Of a DNA stretch of 64,000 nucleotides, positions 1 through 8,228 are shown in pieces; the stretch's first letter is position 1, and the number at the start of each line of letters is the position of its first letter. Below the pieces are notes generated by a model. That model was given only the letters and a program-made list of their open reading frames with translations, did no database searches and was not told where the DNA came from. The position numbers and the translations under genes are program-made. Source of the DNA: Maricaulis sp. (lineage in GTDB: Bacteria > Pseudomonadota > Alphaproteobacteria > Caulobacterales > Maricaulaceae); the NCBI RefSeq assembly GCF_017643475.1, contig NZ_JAEPNI010000001.1, positions 992,001-1,056,000 of the forward strand, given 5' to 3'.

Positions 1-442
1 ACCGCTCATAGACCGCGTCCATGTCGGTGGAGAAGGTGAAACCCTCGCGCTCGGCCTCGCGCTGCCAGAAGGCGCAATGGCCCTGCATCCAGTCTTCCAG
101 CGTTCGATCACCTTCACCCTCGTCCCAGGCGAATTGGGCATCGGTGTCACGGACCGGCTTGATCTCGACCGATGTGATCCGCAGCACACAGCGCGGCTCA
201 TCTCTGCCATCGAGCACGATCGTCAGATTGCCCACGCGCGGCAGCTCGCTGTCGGCATCCGGGCCGAGATACCAGCGGGCGAGGGAACAGGTGGCGCGTT
301 TCTGGCCGATAAGTATCAGGCCCAACAGCTCGTCCGCCATTTCAGGGCTGTCGCCAAAGGCGGAGATGTCCTGCGGCCGGTCGGCGGTTTCGCCCGTCGC
401 TGCCTTGAAACTCTCCCAGAATGTGCGCTGTCCAGGTGTCAT
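1..442 (-). CDS. ASCH domain protein (3' end outside window)
   Basis: The minus strand reads from an ATG at 442 with a purine-rich ribosome site (GAGGGGG) just upstream and stays open to the left edge, about 147 residues; the C-terminus lies outside the window. The translation contains LIGQKRATCSLARWY, then a VGNLTIVLDG strand and an RITSVEIKPV strand, the pattern of ASCH-domain proteins (PUA-like fold, thought to bind RNA). An FxWDEGEGD motif (FAWDEGEGDRTLEDW) is typical of the YhfF-type subgroup. It is divergent from ppk2, 46 bp away. The family assignment is fairly firm, but the cellular role is not known. Confidence 0.8.
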   Translation of the reverse strand, partial: MTPGQRTFWESFKAATGETADRPQDISAFGDSPEMADELLGLILIGQKRATCSLARWYLGPDADSELPRVGNLTIVLDGRDEPRCVLRITSVEIKPVRDTDAQFAWDEGEGDRTLEDWMQGHCAFWQREAEREGFTFSTDMDAVYER

Positions 443-488
443 GTCTGCCCCCTCGCCCAAACGTGCATATACCCATGATAGTGGCGGC

Positions 489-1247
489 ATGAACAAGGAT
501 GAATACCGCGCTCATCTGCATGACCTGCAGATCGAGCTGGTGGCCATGCAGCGCCATCTCATCGCTGGTAATCACCGCTTGCTGATCCTGCTGGAGGGGC
601 GTGATGCGGCCGGCAAGGGCGGCTTGATCAAGCGCATCACCGAACATCTCAGCCCGCGCGAAACCCGGGTGATTGCCCTGGGTAAGCCGAACGCACGGGA
701 TCGTGGCAGCTGGTATTTCCAGCGTTACGTCCCGCATTTGCCCAGCGCCGGAGAGTGCGTGATTTTCAACCGCTCCTGGTACAACCGGGCAGGCGTGGAG
801 CCGGTGATGGGGTTCTGCACACGCGAGGAGCGTGACAGTTTCCTCGATCAGGTCGTGCCTTTCGAGCGCATGCAGGTCGAGGCCGGAACGACGCTTCTGA
901 AATACTATCTCGACATTTCGCGCGAGGAGCAGGCAGCGAGGCTGGAAGCACGCCAGAGTGATCCGCTGAAGACCTGGAAGACCAGCCCGATCGATGCCGT
1001 CGCGCTGCAGAAATACGACGCCTATACCGTTGCGCGTGACCACATGCTTCAGTGCAGTGACCACGAACACGGGCGCTGGGGCATTGTCCGGGCTGACAAC
1101 AAACACGAAGCGCGGATCAATGTGATCCGGGATATTCTGCGATCCGTTCCACACCCCGGACCGATCCGTGAGGACCAGGCATCGGACCGCGATATCGTCT
1201 TCCGCTTCCGTCCGAACATGCTGACGAACGGCTCTTTGGCGCGCTAG
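489..1247 (+). CDS. ppk2: Polyphosphate kinase 2 family protein
   Basis: Predicted 252-residue PPK2, which transfers phosphate between polyphosphate and nucleoside diphosphates. Seen: a Walker-A-like GRDAAGKGG at residues 37-45 and the PPK2 Walker B/lid signature NRSWYNRAG at 94-102, both hallmarks of the family; length matches the single-domain class I enzymes (about 250-300 residues). The reading frame stays open far upstream, to position 21, but that part is antisense to the ASCH gene, so the ATG at 489 is chosen. The stop is shared with the convergent downstream gene through a CTAG tetranucleotide. GDP versus ADP preference cannot be decided from the sequence. Confidence 0.92.
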   Translation: MNKDEYRAHLHDLQIELVAMQRHLIAGNHRLLILLEGRDAAGKGGLIKRITEHLSPRETRVIALGKPNARDRGSWYFQRYVPHLPSAGECVIFNRSWYNRAGVEPVMGFCTREERDSFLDQVVPFERMQVEAGTTLLKYYLDISREEQAARLEARQSDPLKTWKTSPIDAVALQKYDAYTVARDHMLQCSDHEHGRWGIVRADNKHEARINVIRDILRSVPHPGPIREDQASDRDIVFRFRPNMLTNGSLAR

Positions 1248-1705
1248 TGGATGGCGGTGGGCGCGTGATCGAGGCGCGCCGTGTCGCCAGCTGTCGGTGC
1301 GTGACGGTCCACCCAACTCGAATAAACCGGGCGCAGGGCTGATTCCTTCTTGAACAGGACCAGAAGGCGGCGGCGTAGGCGGTGAACCGTCAGCTCTATC
1401 ATGTCGGCATCAGGCGTGTCCGCCTGCATGCTGAGCTCGAGATAAGAGCGCAACACCTCGATGCGCTCGATCAGGCCATAGAGCTTGAAATCGAGATGGC
1501 GGATATAGTCGCGTGTCGCCGGATCTTCCAGCAGGGGCGAATAGATCAGCTCGCTCTTCAGCTCGGCCGTCGTGTTGAGTTCACGCATGGCTGACTGCAG
1601 CGCGTCGCGCCCGCCCTGCGTGCCCAGACCGTGATCCAGAGCCTCGTCGAGCCGGTCGATAATTCCGGTTTCGAGGCTTTGCAGCATCGCAATTTGTTTC
1701 AGCAT
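1244..1705 (-). CDS. Helical hypothetical protein
   Basis: A 153-residue protein with no family I recognise. It is rich in leucine, glutamate and arginine and looks all-helical, with a basic stretch (HRLRRRLLVLFKKE) near residue 110 and a flexible tail. The ATG at 1705 follows a GGAG; a GTG at 1726 would add seven residues. Its length and helical content recall hemerythrin-like four-helix proteins, but the histidine/carboxylate iron ligands are not evident, so I do not assign that function. It is convergent with ppk2, and the two stop codons overlap at CTAG. Confidence 0.6.
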   Translation of the reverse strand: MLKQIAMLQSLETGIIDRLDEALDHGLGTQGGRDALQSAMRELNTTAELKSELIYSPLLEDPATRDYIRHLDFKLYGLIERIEVLRSYLELSMQADTPDADMIELTVHRLRRRLLVLFKKESALRPVYSSWVDRHAPTAGDTARLDHAPTAIH

Positions 1706-1861
1706 CTGCGGGTCTCCGATGGGCACTTCGCCTTACCAGCTGTGCCGATCCCTCGCGCTCACAAAACGGTGACAAGTTTAATAGAAATTGAAACCTGAGT
1801 CATGTCGCATACCTGATGGCCGCTAAGAGTAGTATTGTCTGCGCCTACACGTGTTTCTGCG

Positions 1862-2311
1862 TCAGTCCTTCAACTTCCCGCCTTCGATTATGACGGGCTT
1901 GAAGCCGGTCGCGGGTGGTGGAGAATTTTTGACGTGGGCGTCCGAAGCAGGCAGGTCCTCTACAGGCGCATCCTCATTGATATCGCGATCGCGTGAGGAA
2001 TGCGTCGGCGTCTTGCGCTTGAAACCATTGCCGCGGGACATGGGTTTGCGGCCCTTGCCCTTGGCCTTCTTCTCGATTTCGCGGAGTTTTACCGACTGGC
2101 GGCCGGACAGCGCATCGTCGAGATTGCCCTTGTCCGGATCATTGAAGGCGGAGCCGAATTTCTCGAGGCGCTCTTCCAGCGATCCGAGAAACTCGTCTTC
2201 CCATTCGGATAATTGCGTATCGTCGGCATCGGACTCCGCGGCCGCGCGCTTGGCGCGGGCCAGGCGCCGGAGCGCCTTGCGGGTCTTCTTGTCGTCGATC
2301 TCGCGGGGCAT
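1862..2311 (-). CDS. Charged hypothetical protein
   Basis: 149 residues starting MPREIDDKK, preceded by an AGGCGG ribosome site. A basic N-terminal helix (KALRRLARAKRAA) is followed by an acidic segment (LSEWEDEFLGSLEERLEKFG), then a very basic Gly/Lys stretch (KAKGKGRKPMSRGNGFKRK) and a Pro/Asp-rich tail. No catalytic motif is visible. The composition suggests a cytoplasmic nucleic-acid- or protein-binding protein, but this is inference. The frame extends upstream to 2455 but overlaps the next gene there. It ends 8 bp after the neighbouring secreted-protein gene and may be co-transcribed with it. Confidence 0.6.
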   Translation of the reverse strand: MPREIDDKKTRKALRRLARAKRAAAESDADDTQLSEWEDEFLGSLEERLEKFGSAFNDPDKGNLDDALSGRQSVKLREIEKKAKGKGRKPMSRGNGFKRKTPTHSSRDRDINEDAPVEDLPASDAHVKNSPPPATGFKPVIIEGGKLKD

Positions 2312-2318
2312 ACCGCCT

Positions 2319-2747
2319 CTAGTGCCAAGCAAAAGCCTTGGCGATGATCTTCCACTGGCCATCGATCTTGTAAAGCAGGAACATGTCGTCGACGAAACGA
2401 CCATCTGCCCAGTCGATGGTGATGTGCGCGTAGGCGACTGAGCCCTCGGCGACATTGATGTCGTGGAAAGTGACCGTCCGCTCTGGCATGGCTCGACCGA
2501 AGCGGGCAGCGAAATCGCCCAGATTCATCGTGTCGACCCGCTCGCCTTCGTCATCATTGCGATAGATGAACATCTTGCCGGTTTCCGTATGGAAAGCCTC
2601 GCGAGCCAGGTCGGAACTGCCAGTATTGCCGGCATTGAAATAGGCCATGACCGCGGCGCGCACGCCTTCGATATCGGCGTCATCCTGCGCGAAGGCCACC
2701 GAAGTGGTCGCGACCATGAGTGTGAGTGCAGCCAGTAGCTGTCGCAT
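2319..2747 (-). CDS. Secreted NTF2-like (putative lumazine-binding) protein
   Basis: 142 residues. Residues 1-20 form a Sec signal peptide ending AFA|QDD. The mature part begins DIEGVRAAVMAYFNAGNTG and ends DDMFLLYKIDGQWKIIAKAFAWH, the first helix and last strand of SnoaL/NTF2-like folds of the 'putative lumazine-binding' type. These cone-shaped folds serve many purposes, so the substrate is unknown; the periplasm is the likely location. It is 8 bp upstream of the charged hypothetical gene on the same strand. Confidence 0.75.
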   Translation of the reverse strand: MRQLLAALTLMVATTSVAFAQDDADIEGVRAAVMAYFNAGNTGSSDLAREAFHTETGKMFIYRNDDEGERVDTMNLGDFAARFGRAMPERTVTFHDINVAEGSVAYAHITIDWADGRFVDDMFLLYKIDGQWKIIAKAFAWH

Positions 2748-2829
2748 GATTATCTCCTATCCCGTTAGCCCCGGTGGGAAAACTAGAGGTCAAGGAGCCG
2801 CGGCTGAACTCACTTTCGCGTCAGAGCGT

Positions 2830-3117
2830 CTAGCTCTCCACAGCGCCGAGATAGAGTTCCAGCAGGGCTTCGGTTTCCTGGCGCTCGCGGGCATCAACCT
2901 TGCGCAGGGTGATCACCTTGCGCAGGATCTTGGTGTCGAACCCCATGGATTTGGCTTCCGCATAGACTTCCTTCATGTCGGCCATGACATTGGCCTTGTC
3001 TTCTTCCAGACGTTCGATACGCGCCACGAAAGCCTTGATCTGCTCGCGAGCTGCGCCGCCAATGCTGTCGGACTGGTCGATGGAGCCGGTTTCGGGTGCG
3101 GAATCGGTGAAAGCCAT
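2830..3117 (-). CDS. gapR: GapR-type nucleoid-associated protein (DUF2312)
   Basis: 95 residues matching the DUF2312/GapR family: a short acidic N-tail, then a helical core containing [41 protein letters not shown] and a C-terminal [12 protein letters not shown]. In Caulobacter, GapR binds AT-rich, overtwisted DNA ahead of replication and transcription forks and stimulates topoisomerases. The length (about 90 residues) and all four helical blocks agree. It is a single gene flanked by unrelated genes. The family call is strong; the role in this organism is by analogy. Confidence 0.92.
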   Translation of the reverse strand: MAFTDSAPETGSIDQSDSIGGAAREQIKAFVARIERLEEDKANVMADMKEVYAEAKSMGFDTKILRKVITLRKVDARERQETEALLELYLGAVES

Positions 3118-3205
3118 GTCGGAACCTCGTTAGGAATGGGTTCGCGAAACTAGGCGCTGGCGCGGCCGTTCTCAAGCCGTCGCGGCACAAGAATCAGCAG
3201 GCCTG

Positions 3206-4138
3206 TCAGCCCGCCCGCACATCGGCAATGGCGGCGGCCACGGCATCTTGTTGATGATGGTGCAGATTATGGCCTGCGCCCTTGATCCAGCGCAGCTCGG
3301 CATTCTTCATCCGGCTGGCCGTCAGGCCGGAATGGCGATGGCTCCACAGGACCGTATCGCCTTTGCCCGCGAGGAAAATCGTGCGGTGTTCGACCTTGTG
3401 ATAGTGCGGCTCCTGCTGTTCCAGATGCCGGTTCACATCCGCCATGTCGCGGGCATTGGCGAGCCAGTTCGGCTTGCGCAGGAGGAGGGCAAGACTCGTT
3501 GTCTCGGCATAGCCCTCCGGAACCGGTTCGGGATGGAAGGCGTTCACGGCGCCCGAGCGCAATTGCGGCTTGCCGGTTAGGGGAACGAGCAGGCGGGTGA
3601 AAAGCGGTCCGATGACGGGCCAGAAACTCGCCTTGTTGAACCAGGCCGCGTCACCGATCCACGCACCCAGAGCCGGGGCGATGAGCACCAGGCCGCTGAT
3701 CCGTTCGGGATGGTCCAGCGCGAGGCGCATCGAGATTGCTCCACCCCAGGAATGGCCGATGACCAGCGCCCGGTCGATTTCCAGTGTGTCCAGCAGGCGG
3801 GTGATCAGGGCAGCTTCCGCGCGCGGAGACCATTCAGCATCGGGACGATCACTCCAGCCCAGCCCCGGACGGTCCAGCCACAGGACATGCTCGTCCTTCA
3901 GCGTGTCCGCGAGGGCGAGGAAGGGTTCCTCCATGTTCGACGCAGCGCCATGCAGGACCAGGATCGGCTCCCTGTCGCTCGGTCCGGTCTGGCGCATATG
4001 CAGACGTGTGCCGTCGACCTCGACAAATTCGCCGGCGGGCGGATGGTCGGCCTCAATTCTGGTCTGGATGGAATTGGCGATGATTAAGCCGGCGATCAGG
4101 GCCAGCAAAAATCCGCCTGCCAGGACTGCACCCAGCAC
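3206..4138 (-). CDS. Membrane-anchored alpha/beta hydrolase
   Basis: 310 residues from a GTG at 4138. An N-terminal hydrophobic anchor (residues 1-22) is followed by an alpha/beta hydrolase fold: oxyanion HGAASNM at 63-69, DRPGLGWSD at 89-97, nucleophile elbow GHSWGG with Ser130, and the catalytic histidine in GAGHNLHHH close to the C-terminus. The substrate is unknown; relatives include esterases, haloperoxidase-like and epoxide-hydrolase-like enzymes. It lies 3 bp downstream of the TPR gene on the same strand, so the two are probably one operon. Confidence 0.82.
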   Translation of the reverse strand: MLGAVLAGGFLLALIAGLIIANSIQTRIEADHPPAGEFVEVDGTRLHMRQTGPSDREPILVLHGAASNMEEPFLALADTLKDEHVLWLDRPGLGWSDRPDAEWSPRAEAALITRLLDTLEIDRALVIGHSWGGAISMRLALDHPERISGLVLIAPALGAWIGDAAWFNKASFWPVIGPLFTRLLVPLTGKPQLRSGAVNAFHPEPVPEGYAETTSLALLLRKPNWLANARDMADVNRHLEQQEPHYHKVEHRTIFLAGKGDTVLWSHRHSGLTASRMKNAELRWIKGAGHNLHHHQQDAVAAAIADVRAG

Positions 4139-4141
4139 GGT

Positions 4142-4705
4142 CTAGAGTGCCCGTCCGGACAGCGCCGCCGCCAGGCGGTCGCGGGCTTCTACAGCCGGGG
4201 TGAAGGCCGGGAAGATGGCGAGAGTTTCCTCATAAGCTTCCAGCGCGGCATCCCATTCCTCGGCCTGTTCAAGGACCTGGCCGATGGAGAAATAGGCGTC
4301 ATACCGGCGTGGCTCGATGGTCAGCGCGGTGTTGACCGTTTCCAGCGCAAAGGCCCAGTCCTCGAAGGCGATCGCCACACGGCCGGAGGCGAGCCAGCCT
4401 TCGGCATAGTCCGGAGCCAGGCGATTGACGTGGTCATACATGCGCGCGGCGATGTCATCATTTCCGGCGACCTCAGCCGCAAAACCACGGTCCATCAACA
4501 GCTGGATGGTGTCGGAACCGGAATGCGCCCACAGCGCATGGATTTCGTCGATGAGTGGCGCGGCGGCGCGTTCATCCGCTGATGCCAGCGCGTCCAGGCG
4601 TTCTCCGAGGCGTTCATCCGCCGTCTGGAAGGGCACACTGGGCTCGATCTGAACCGTGTCGACATCCTGCCAGAGCAGGGCCAGGCTGGCTAAAAGCGGA
4701 ATCAT
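4142..4705 (-). CDS. TPR repeat protein
   Basis: 187 residues. A hydrophobic N-terminus (MIPLLASLALLW) could be an uncleaved signal or signal peptide. About three tetratricopeptide repeats follow (AARMYDHVNRLAPDYAEGW, ALETVNTALTIEPRRYDAY, ALEAYEETLAIFPAFTPAV), each with the usual A..Y..AL....P spacing. Such repeats bind partner proteins, and no catalytic domain is present. It probably sits at the periplasmic face and shares a transcript with the hydrolase 3 bp downstream. Confidence 0.75.
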   Translation of the reverse strand: MIPLLASLALLWQDVDTVQIEPSVPFQTADERLGERLDALASADERAAAPLIDEIHALWAHSGSDTIQLLMDRGFAAEVAGNDDIAARMYDHVNRLAPDYAEGWLASGRVAIAFEDWAFALETVNTALTIEPRRYDAYFSIGQVLEQAEEWDAALEAYEETLAIFPAFTPAVEARDRLAAALSGRAL

Positions 4706-4898
4706 GCGAGTGAGGATAGCCGAGCAAGCCCTGACGTCCAGTCATCCTCCCAGAAGATTGAAGAGATTTAAGGGGGCGGCGCGTTTGGCGATTTGAACCG
4801 CCCGACATTGAAAGCGACACGCCAGACCCGGTTTTACGAACACAGCCAATGCCACGGGTGGTGTTGCGCCATTAAATGAACGGTGTTTATATAATGCC

Positions 4899-5816
4899 AT
4901 GACAGGTCGCATCATCAATGAAAAACACGAGGCTAGGGCGTTGACGCCTGAGGTCGCCTGGCCAACGCTCGGGTTCCTGGCTGTGCTGGTCACAGTGCAC
5001 TGGAGCATGATCTGGTTGGTCCTGTCCGGCGCCGTCGTGCTGGGTTGGCTGATCCTGCCGCTCGGATTCACAAGTTATGCTCACTACACGCTGGTGCATG
5101 AATGTGTGCACGGGAATATCGTCCGCGACCGGCGGTTTGCCTGGGTGCATACTCTGATCGGCTGGTACGGCTCGCTGATGCTGTTTTCAACCTGGCCCCT
5201 GCTGGAGCGCACGCATAAACATCACCATTCCTTTGTGAATACCGAGCGCGATCCCGACCTTTATGTAAAGCTCAGTTTCCCACGCCTGTTGCTGCGCAAT
5301 CTGATCTCTACCCTGCTTCAGCCAATACCGATCCTGATCCTGAAGCTGGTCTTCCGGGACCGTTCGCTGGCGCGCGGTTATGTCAATGCAGACCAGATCA
5401 TGACGCGTTCTGAGAAGACCCAGCACCACATCGCCAACTGGCTGATGTGTATCGCAGTCTGGTGGCTGGCAGTTGGCGGCTTTGGCTGGGTTTTTGTCGG
5501 GTTGGTCTATGGCATGGTCTTCATCGCCATGAACATGCTGATCATCATGTTCCAGTGGTTGCCACATCACCCGTTCAGCGAAACGGGCCGCTATTCAGCG
5601 ACCCGCAATATCGGCTTCACCAGCTGGAACTATCTATTCCTCTGGCAGAACTGGCACCTGATGCATCATCTCTGGCCGTCCGTGCCCTTCTACAACTATC
5701 AGCGCCTGTACAATCGCCTCCAGCCCGTGCTGGAAGAAAAGGGCGCGCGTCATCATGAAGGCCTGGTCCCGGCACACGGTCCCATCGTGACTGAGAGCGA
5801 GACGGCGGCGGAGTAG
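4899..5816 (+). CDS. Membrane fatty-acid desaturase family protein
   Basis: 305 residues. The di-iron histidine boxes of membrane desaturases/hydroxylases are visible: HECVH at 67-71, HKHHH at 106-110 and a late NWHLMHHLWP. Hydrophobic segments lie around residues 24-60, 85-100, 128-155 and 180-220. This fits the acyl-lipid desaturase/carotenoid hydroxylase superfamily; the exact substrate is open. The ATG at 4899 is the first good start, but no clear ribosome site precedes it and a TATAAT (4890-4895) ends only 3 bp upstream, too close to be a normal -10 for this start. Transcribed alone, convergent with the acyl-CoA dehydrogenase pair. Confidence 0.83.
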   Translation: MTGRIINEKHEARALTPEVAWPTLGFLAVLVTVHWSMIWLVLSGAVVLGWLILPLGFTSYAHYTLVHECVHGNIVRDRRFAWVHTLIGWYGSLMLFSTWPLLERTHKHHHSFVNTERDPDLYVKLSFPRLLLRNLISTLLQPIPILILKLVFRDRSLARGYVNADQIMTRSEKTQHHIANWLMCIAVWWLAVGGFGWVFVGLVYGMVFIAMNMLIIMFQWLPHHPFSETGRYSATRNIGFTSWNYLFLWQNWHLMHHLWPSVPFYNYQRLYNRLQPVLEEKGARHHEGLVPAHGPIVTESETAAE

Positions 5817-5837
5817 CCTCCGCCGGCCCGCGGCTGC

Positions 5838-6902
5838 CTAGGCGCTTTCCAGCTCCATAACCGCACGCAACTGGTCTTCTGCGTCGCCCAGCTGGGCGTC
5901 CAGCATCGTCAGACGCTTGGCGTAGTGTGAGGCAGCGTATTCCCAGGTCATGCCGATACCGCCATGCATCTGGATGGCCTCTTCCGCGACCAGTTTGCCG
6001 GCGCGTCCGATGAGGTTCTTGGCGCGGGCGATGTGCAGCGCGCGGTCTTCGGCGTCGAGCCGGGCGCTGGCCAGGATGACGATGGAGCGGGCCTGTTCGA
6101 TCTCGATCGAGAAATCGACCAACCGGTGTTGCAGAGCCTGGAACATGGCAATCGGGCGTCCGAATTGCTGGCGCTGCATCAGGTAGTCCTTCACCGTGTC
6201 GCGCAGCACATCCATGATGCCGACGGCCTCGGCGCACAGGGCCAGGCGACCTGCGTCGAGTGCCGCGTTGATTGCGTCCGCAGCGTCGTCGGAGATCAGC
6301 TTTGCCGACGTATTGTCGAGCACGATCTCGGCCGCGCCGCCGCCATCGATCATAGCGTAGGAGAGGATCTCCGCGTCCGCTGCTGCGACCTCATAGAGAC
6401 CGAACTTGCCTGCGGCGGTCCTCGCGACCACAAGCAGGTGATCGGCGCTGTTACCGCCATAGACCACCGTCTTGCGGCCGGACAGCTTGTCACCGCCCGT
6501 CATCGCGATGTCGTCCAGCGTCGAGAAGGCATCGGTTTCCCAGACGGCCAGCGCAGCGCGTTCACTGCCGCCAATGATGGCATCAACCCGCTCCGACTGT
6601 CCAAAGGCTGCATAGAGGCGCAGGGCCATCAGATTGGCCAGCATGGGCTCCGCGCACAGGCCGCGGCCCAGTTCCTCGAACACAACGGCGATGTCGAAGC
6701 CGTCGCCGCCGAACCCGCCATCGGCTTCGGAAACGAGTGCGCCGAGAATGCCCAGTTCCGCCAGCTCGGCCCATTTGGACGCATCGTGATAGGGCGCCTC
6801 ATAAGCAATCTTGTTGCGGAATTCGTTGTCGTATTGTTCAGCGAGATAGCGGCGCAGGCTATCGGAGATCATGCGCCGGTCTTCGGTGTGATTGAAATCC
6901 AT
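5838..6902 (-). CDS. Acyl-CoA dehydrogenase, small-subunit type
   Basis: 354 residues from an ATG at 6902, 4 bp after the upstream acyl-CoA dehydrogenase stop. The family pattern is seen in LGILGALVSEADGGFGGDG, a central beta domain, RQQFGRPIAMFQALQHRLVD and the C-terminal EEAIQMHGGIGMTWEYAASHYAKR, where FAD and acyl-CoA contacts lie. Acyl-CoA dehydrogenases introduce the alpha-beta double bond in acyl-CoA and pass electrons to ETF. Pairs of one long and one short homologue are typical of pimeloyl-CoA/steroid-side-chain type heteromers. The open frame runs upstream to 7103 but overlaps the neighbour, so the later start is preferred. Confidence 0.88.
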   Translation of the reverse strand: MDFNHTEDRRMISDSLRRYLAEQYDNEFRNKIAYEAPYHDASKWAELAELGILGALVSEADGGFGGDGFDIAVVFEELGRGLCAEPMLANLMALRLYAAFGQSERVDAIIGGSERAALAVWETDAFSTLDDIAMTGGDKLSGRKTVVYGGNSADHLLVVARTAAGKFGLYEVAAADAEILSYAMIDGGGAAEIVLDNTSAKLISDDAADAINAALDAGRLALCAEAVGIMDVLRDTVKDYLMQRQQFGRPIAMFQALQHRLVDFSIEIEQARSIVILASARLDAEDRALHIARAKNLIGRAGKLVAEEAIQMHGGIGMTWEYAASHYAKRLTMLDAQLGDAEDQLRAVMELESA

Positions 6903-6906
6903 TGCC

Positions 6907-8085
6907 CTAACCCATGAACAGTTCTTTGGTGATGATATTGCGCTGGATCTCGTTGGACCCACCGAAGATGGAAAGCTTGCGGTTGTTGAAATAGCTTGCC
7001 GCATTGTTCGCCGCTTCCGGCGGGGCGACGGCCAGATTGCCCAGTACTTCCTCGGACGGGAAGGGGCAGGCAGCCGGGCCCAGCGCGCGTCGAGCCAGGT
7101 CATTGATGGCCTGTCGGATCACCGTGCCCTTAATCTTCAACATTGATGACACCGTGCCCATGGCACCACCATCGGACAGCATACGCAGATTGGTGATGCG
7201 CATGGCTTCCAGATCGATTTCGATCTCGGCAACGCGGGACATGAAGATGGGATCCTCGGCCAGCGGTTTGCCGCGACGCTTGAGCTTTTTGGCCAGGGCT
7301 CTCAGCTCGATCAGCGCCTGGGTGGAATAGCCGACGCCGGCGATGCCCGTGCGCTCATGGGTGAGCAGGTATTTGGCGATCGTCCAGCCCTGGTTTTCCT
7401 CACCCACCATGTTTGAGGCGGGCACGCGTACGTCGGTGAAGAAGACCTCATTGACCTCGTAACCACCCTCGAGCAGGCGGATCGGGCGCATTTCAATGCC
7501 GGGCGTATCGATGTCGACGAGGATAAAGGAAATGCCTTCCTGCGGCTTGCCCTCGGTCGAGGTGCGCACCAGGCAGAAGATCTTGTCCGCGTGTTGGCCC
7601 AACGTGGTCCAGGTTTTCTGGCCATTGATGATGTAGTCATCACCGTCACGGATGGCGCGGGTCTTCAGGCTGGCGAGGTCCGAACCGGCACCCGGCTCGG
7701 AATAGCCCTGGCACCACCAGTCCGTGCCATCCAGAATACGCGGCAGGATCGTGGCCTTTTGCTCTTCCGTACCGAATTTCAGCAGGACAGGGCCCAGCAT
7801 GCCGACACCAAAGGGCACGACTGTGGGGGCATTGGCGAGCGAGCGTTCCTCATCAAAGATGTGCCGCTGAGTGGCATTCCATCCCGGGCCACCGTGTTCA
7901 ACCGGCCAGGTCGCTGCCAGCCAGTTGCGGCTCTGCAGGATGGCGTGCCACTGCTCGATATCTTCCTTGGTGAACTCGAGCCCGTTACGCACCTTGGTGG
8001 TCAGCTCTTCCGGCAGGTTATCCTTCAGGAATTGCCGGACTTCCGCGCGGAAAGCCTCTTCTTCCGGGGTGAAGTTGAGATCCAT
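6907..8085 (-). CDS. Acyl-CoA dehydrogenase, large-subunit type
   Basis: 392 residues. Seen: the acyl-CoA dehydrogenase N-domain (NWLAATWPVEHGGPGW), the FAD-binding middle stretch WWCQGYSEPGAGSDLAS, INGQKTWTTLGQHAD, and the C-terminal IFGGSNEIQRNIITKEL. It resembles the large partner of two-subunit acyl-CoA dehydrogenases and is followed 4 bp later by a smaller homologue, suggesting a heteromeric enzyme in fatty-acid or branched/dicarboxylic acyl-CoA breakdown. The natural acyl chain cannot be read from sequence. A palindrome about 120 bp upstream (8203-8218) is a likely operator. Confidence 0.9.
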   Translation of the reverse strand: MDLNFTPEEEAFRAEVRQFLKDNLPEELTTKVRNGLEFTKEDIEQWHAILQSRNWLAATWPVEHGGPGWNATQRHIFDEERSLANAPTVVPFGVGMLGPVLLKFGTEEQKATILPRILDGTDWWCQGYSEPGAGSDLASLKTRAIRDGDDYIINGQKTWTTLGQHADKIFCLVRTSTEGKPQEGISFILVDIDTPGIEMRPIRLLEGGYEVNEVFFTDVRVPASNMVGEENQGWTIAKYLLTHERTGIAGVGYSTQALIELRALAKKLKRRGKPLAEDPIFMSRVAEIEIDLEAMRITNLRMLSDGGAMGTVSSMLKIKGTVIRQAINDLARRALGPAACPFPSEEVLGNLAVAPPEAANNAASYFNNRKLSIFGGSNEIQRNIITKELFMG

Positions 8086-8202
8086 CGTCTCCTCCTTATC
8101 GACAGCACTGTTTGTGCCGGGCTGCAGGGGTTGGGTCCGCCGGTCAGCCTGTATGAAGGGGATAATGGGGCAAAATCAGAGAAAGTGAACCGGAAACTTA
8201 CC

Positions 8203-8218
8203 TTGACGTCCACGTCAA
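8203..8218. promoter_or_regulatory. Palindromic operator upstream of acyl-CoA dehydrogenases
   Basis: TTGACGT-CC-ACGTCAA, a perfect 7-2-7 inverted repeat. On the minus strand its first arm also reads as a TTGACG -35 box pointing to the acyl-CoA dehydrogenase genes, so a bound regulator would cover the promoter. The shape recalls operators of acyl-CoA-responsive or branched-chain catabolism regulators, but the cognate regulator is not identified. Confidence 0.55.
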
Positions 8219-8228
8219 TTTGCACGGG

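Noticed and set aside
21-488. An N-terminal extension of the polyphosphate kinase reaching to position 21.
   Set aside because: That stretch is antisense to a well-supported ASCH gene, and the PPK2 family begins near the ATG at 489.
1244-1705. Hemerythrin-like protein.
   Set aside because: Length and helicity fit, but the pattern of His and carboxylate iron ligands is not present.
4890-4895. TATAAT immediately before the desaturase gene as a -10 box.
   Set aside because: It ends 3 bp before the ATG, so transcription would start inside the codons; no good -35 at the right distance is seen.
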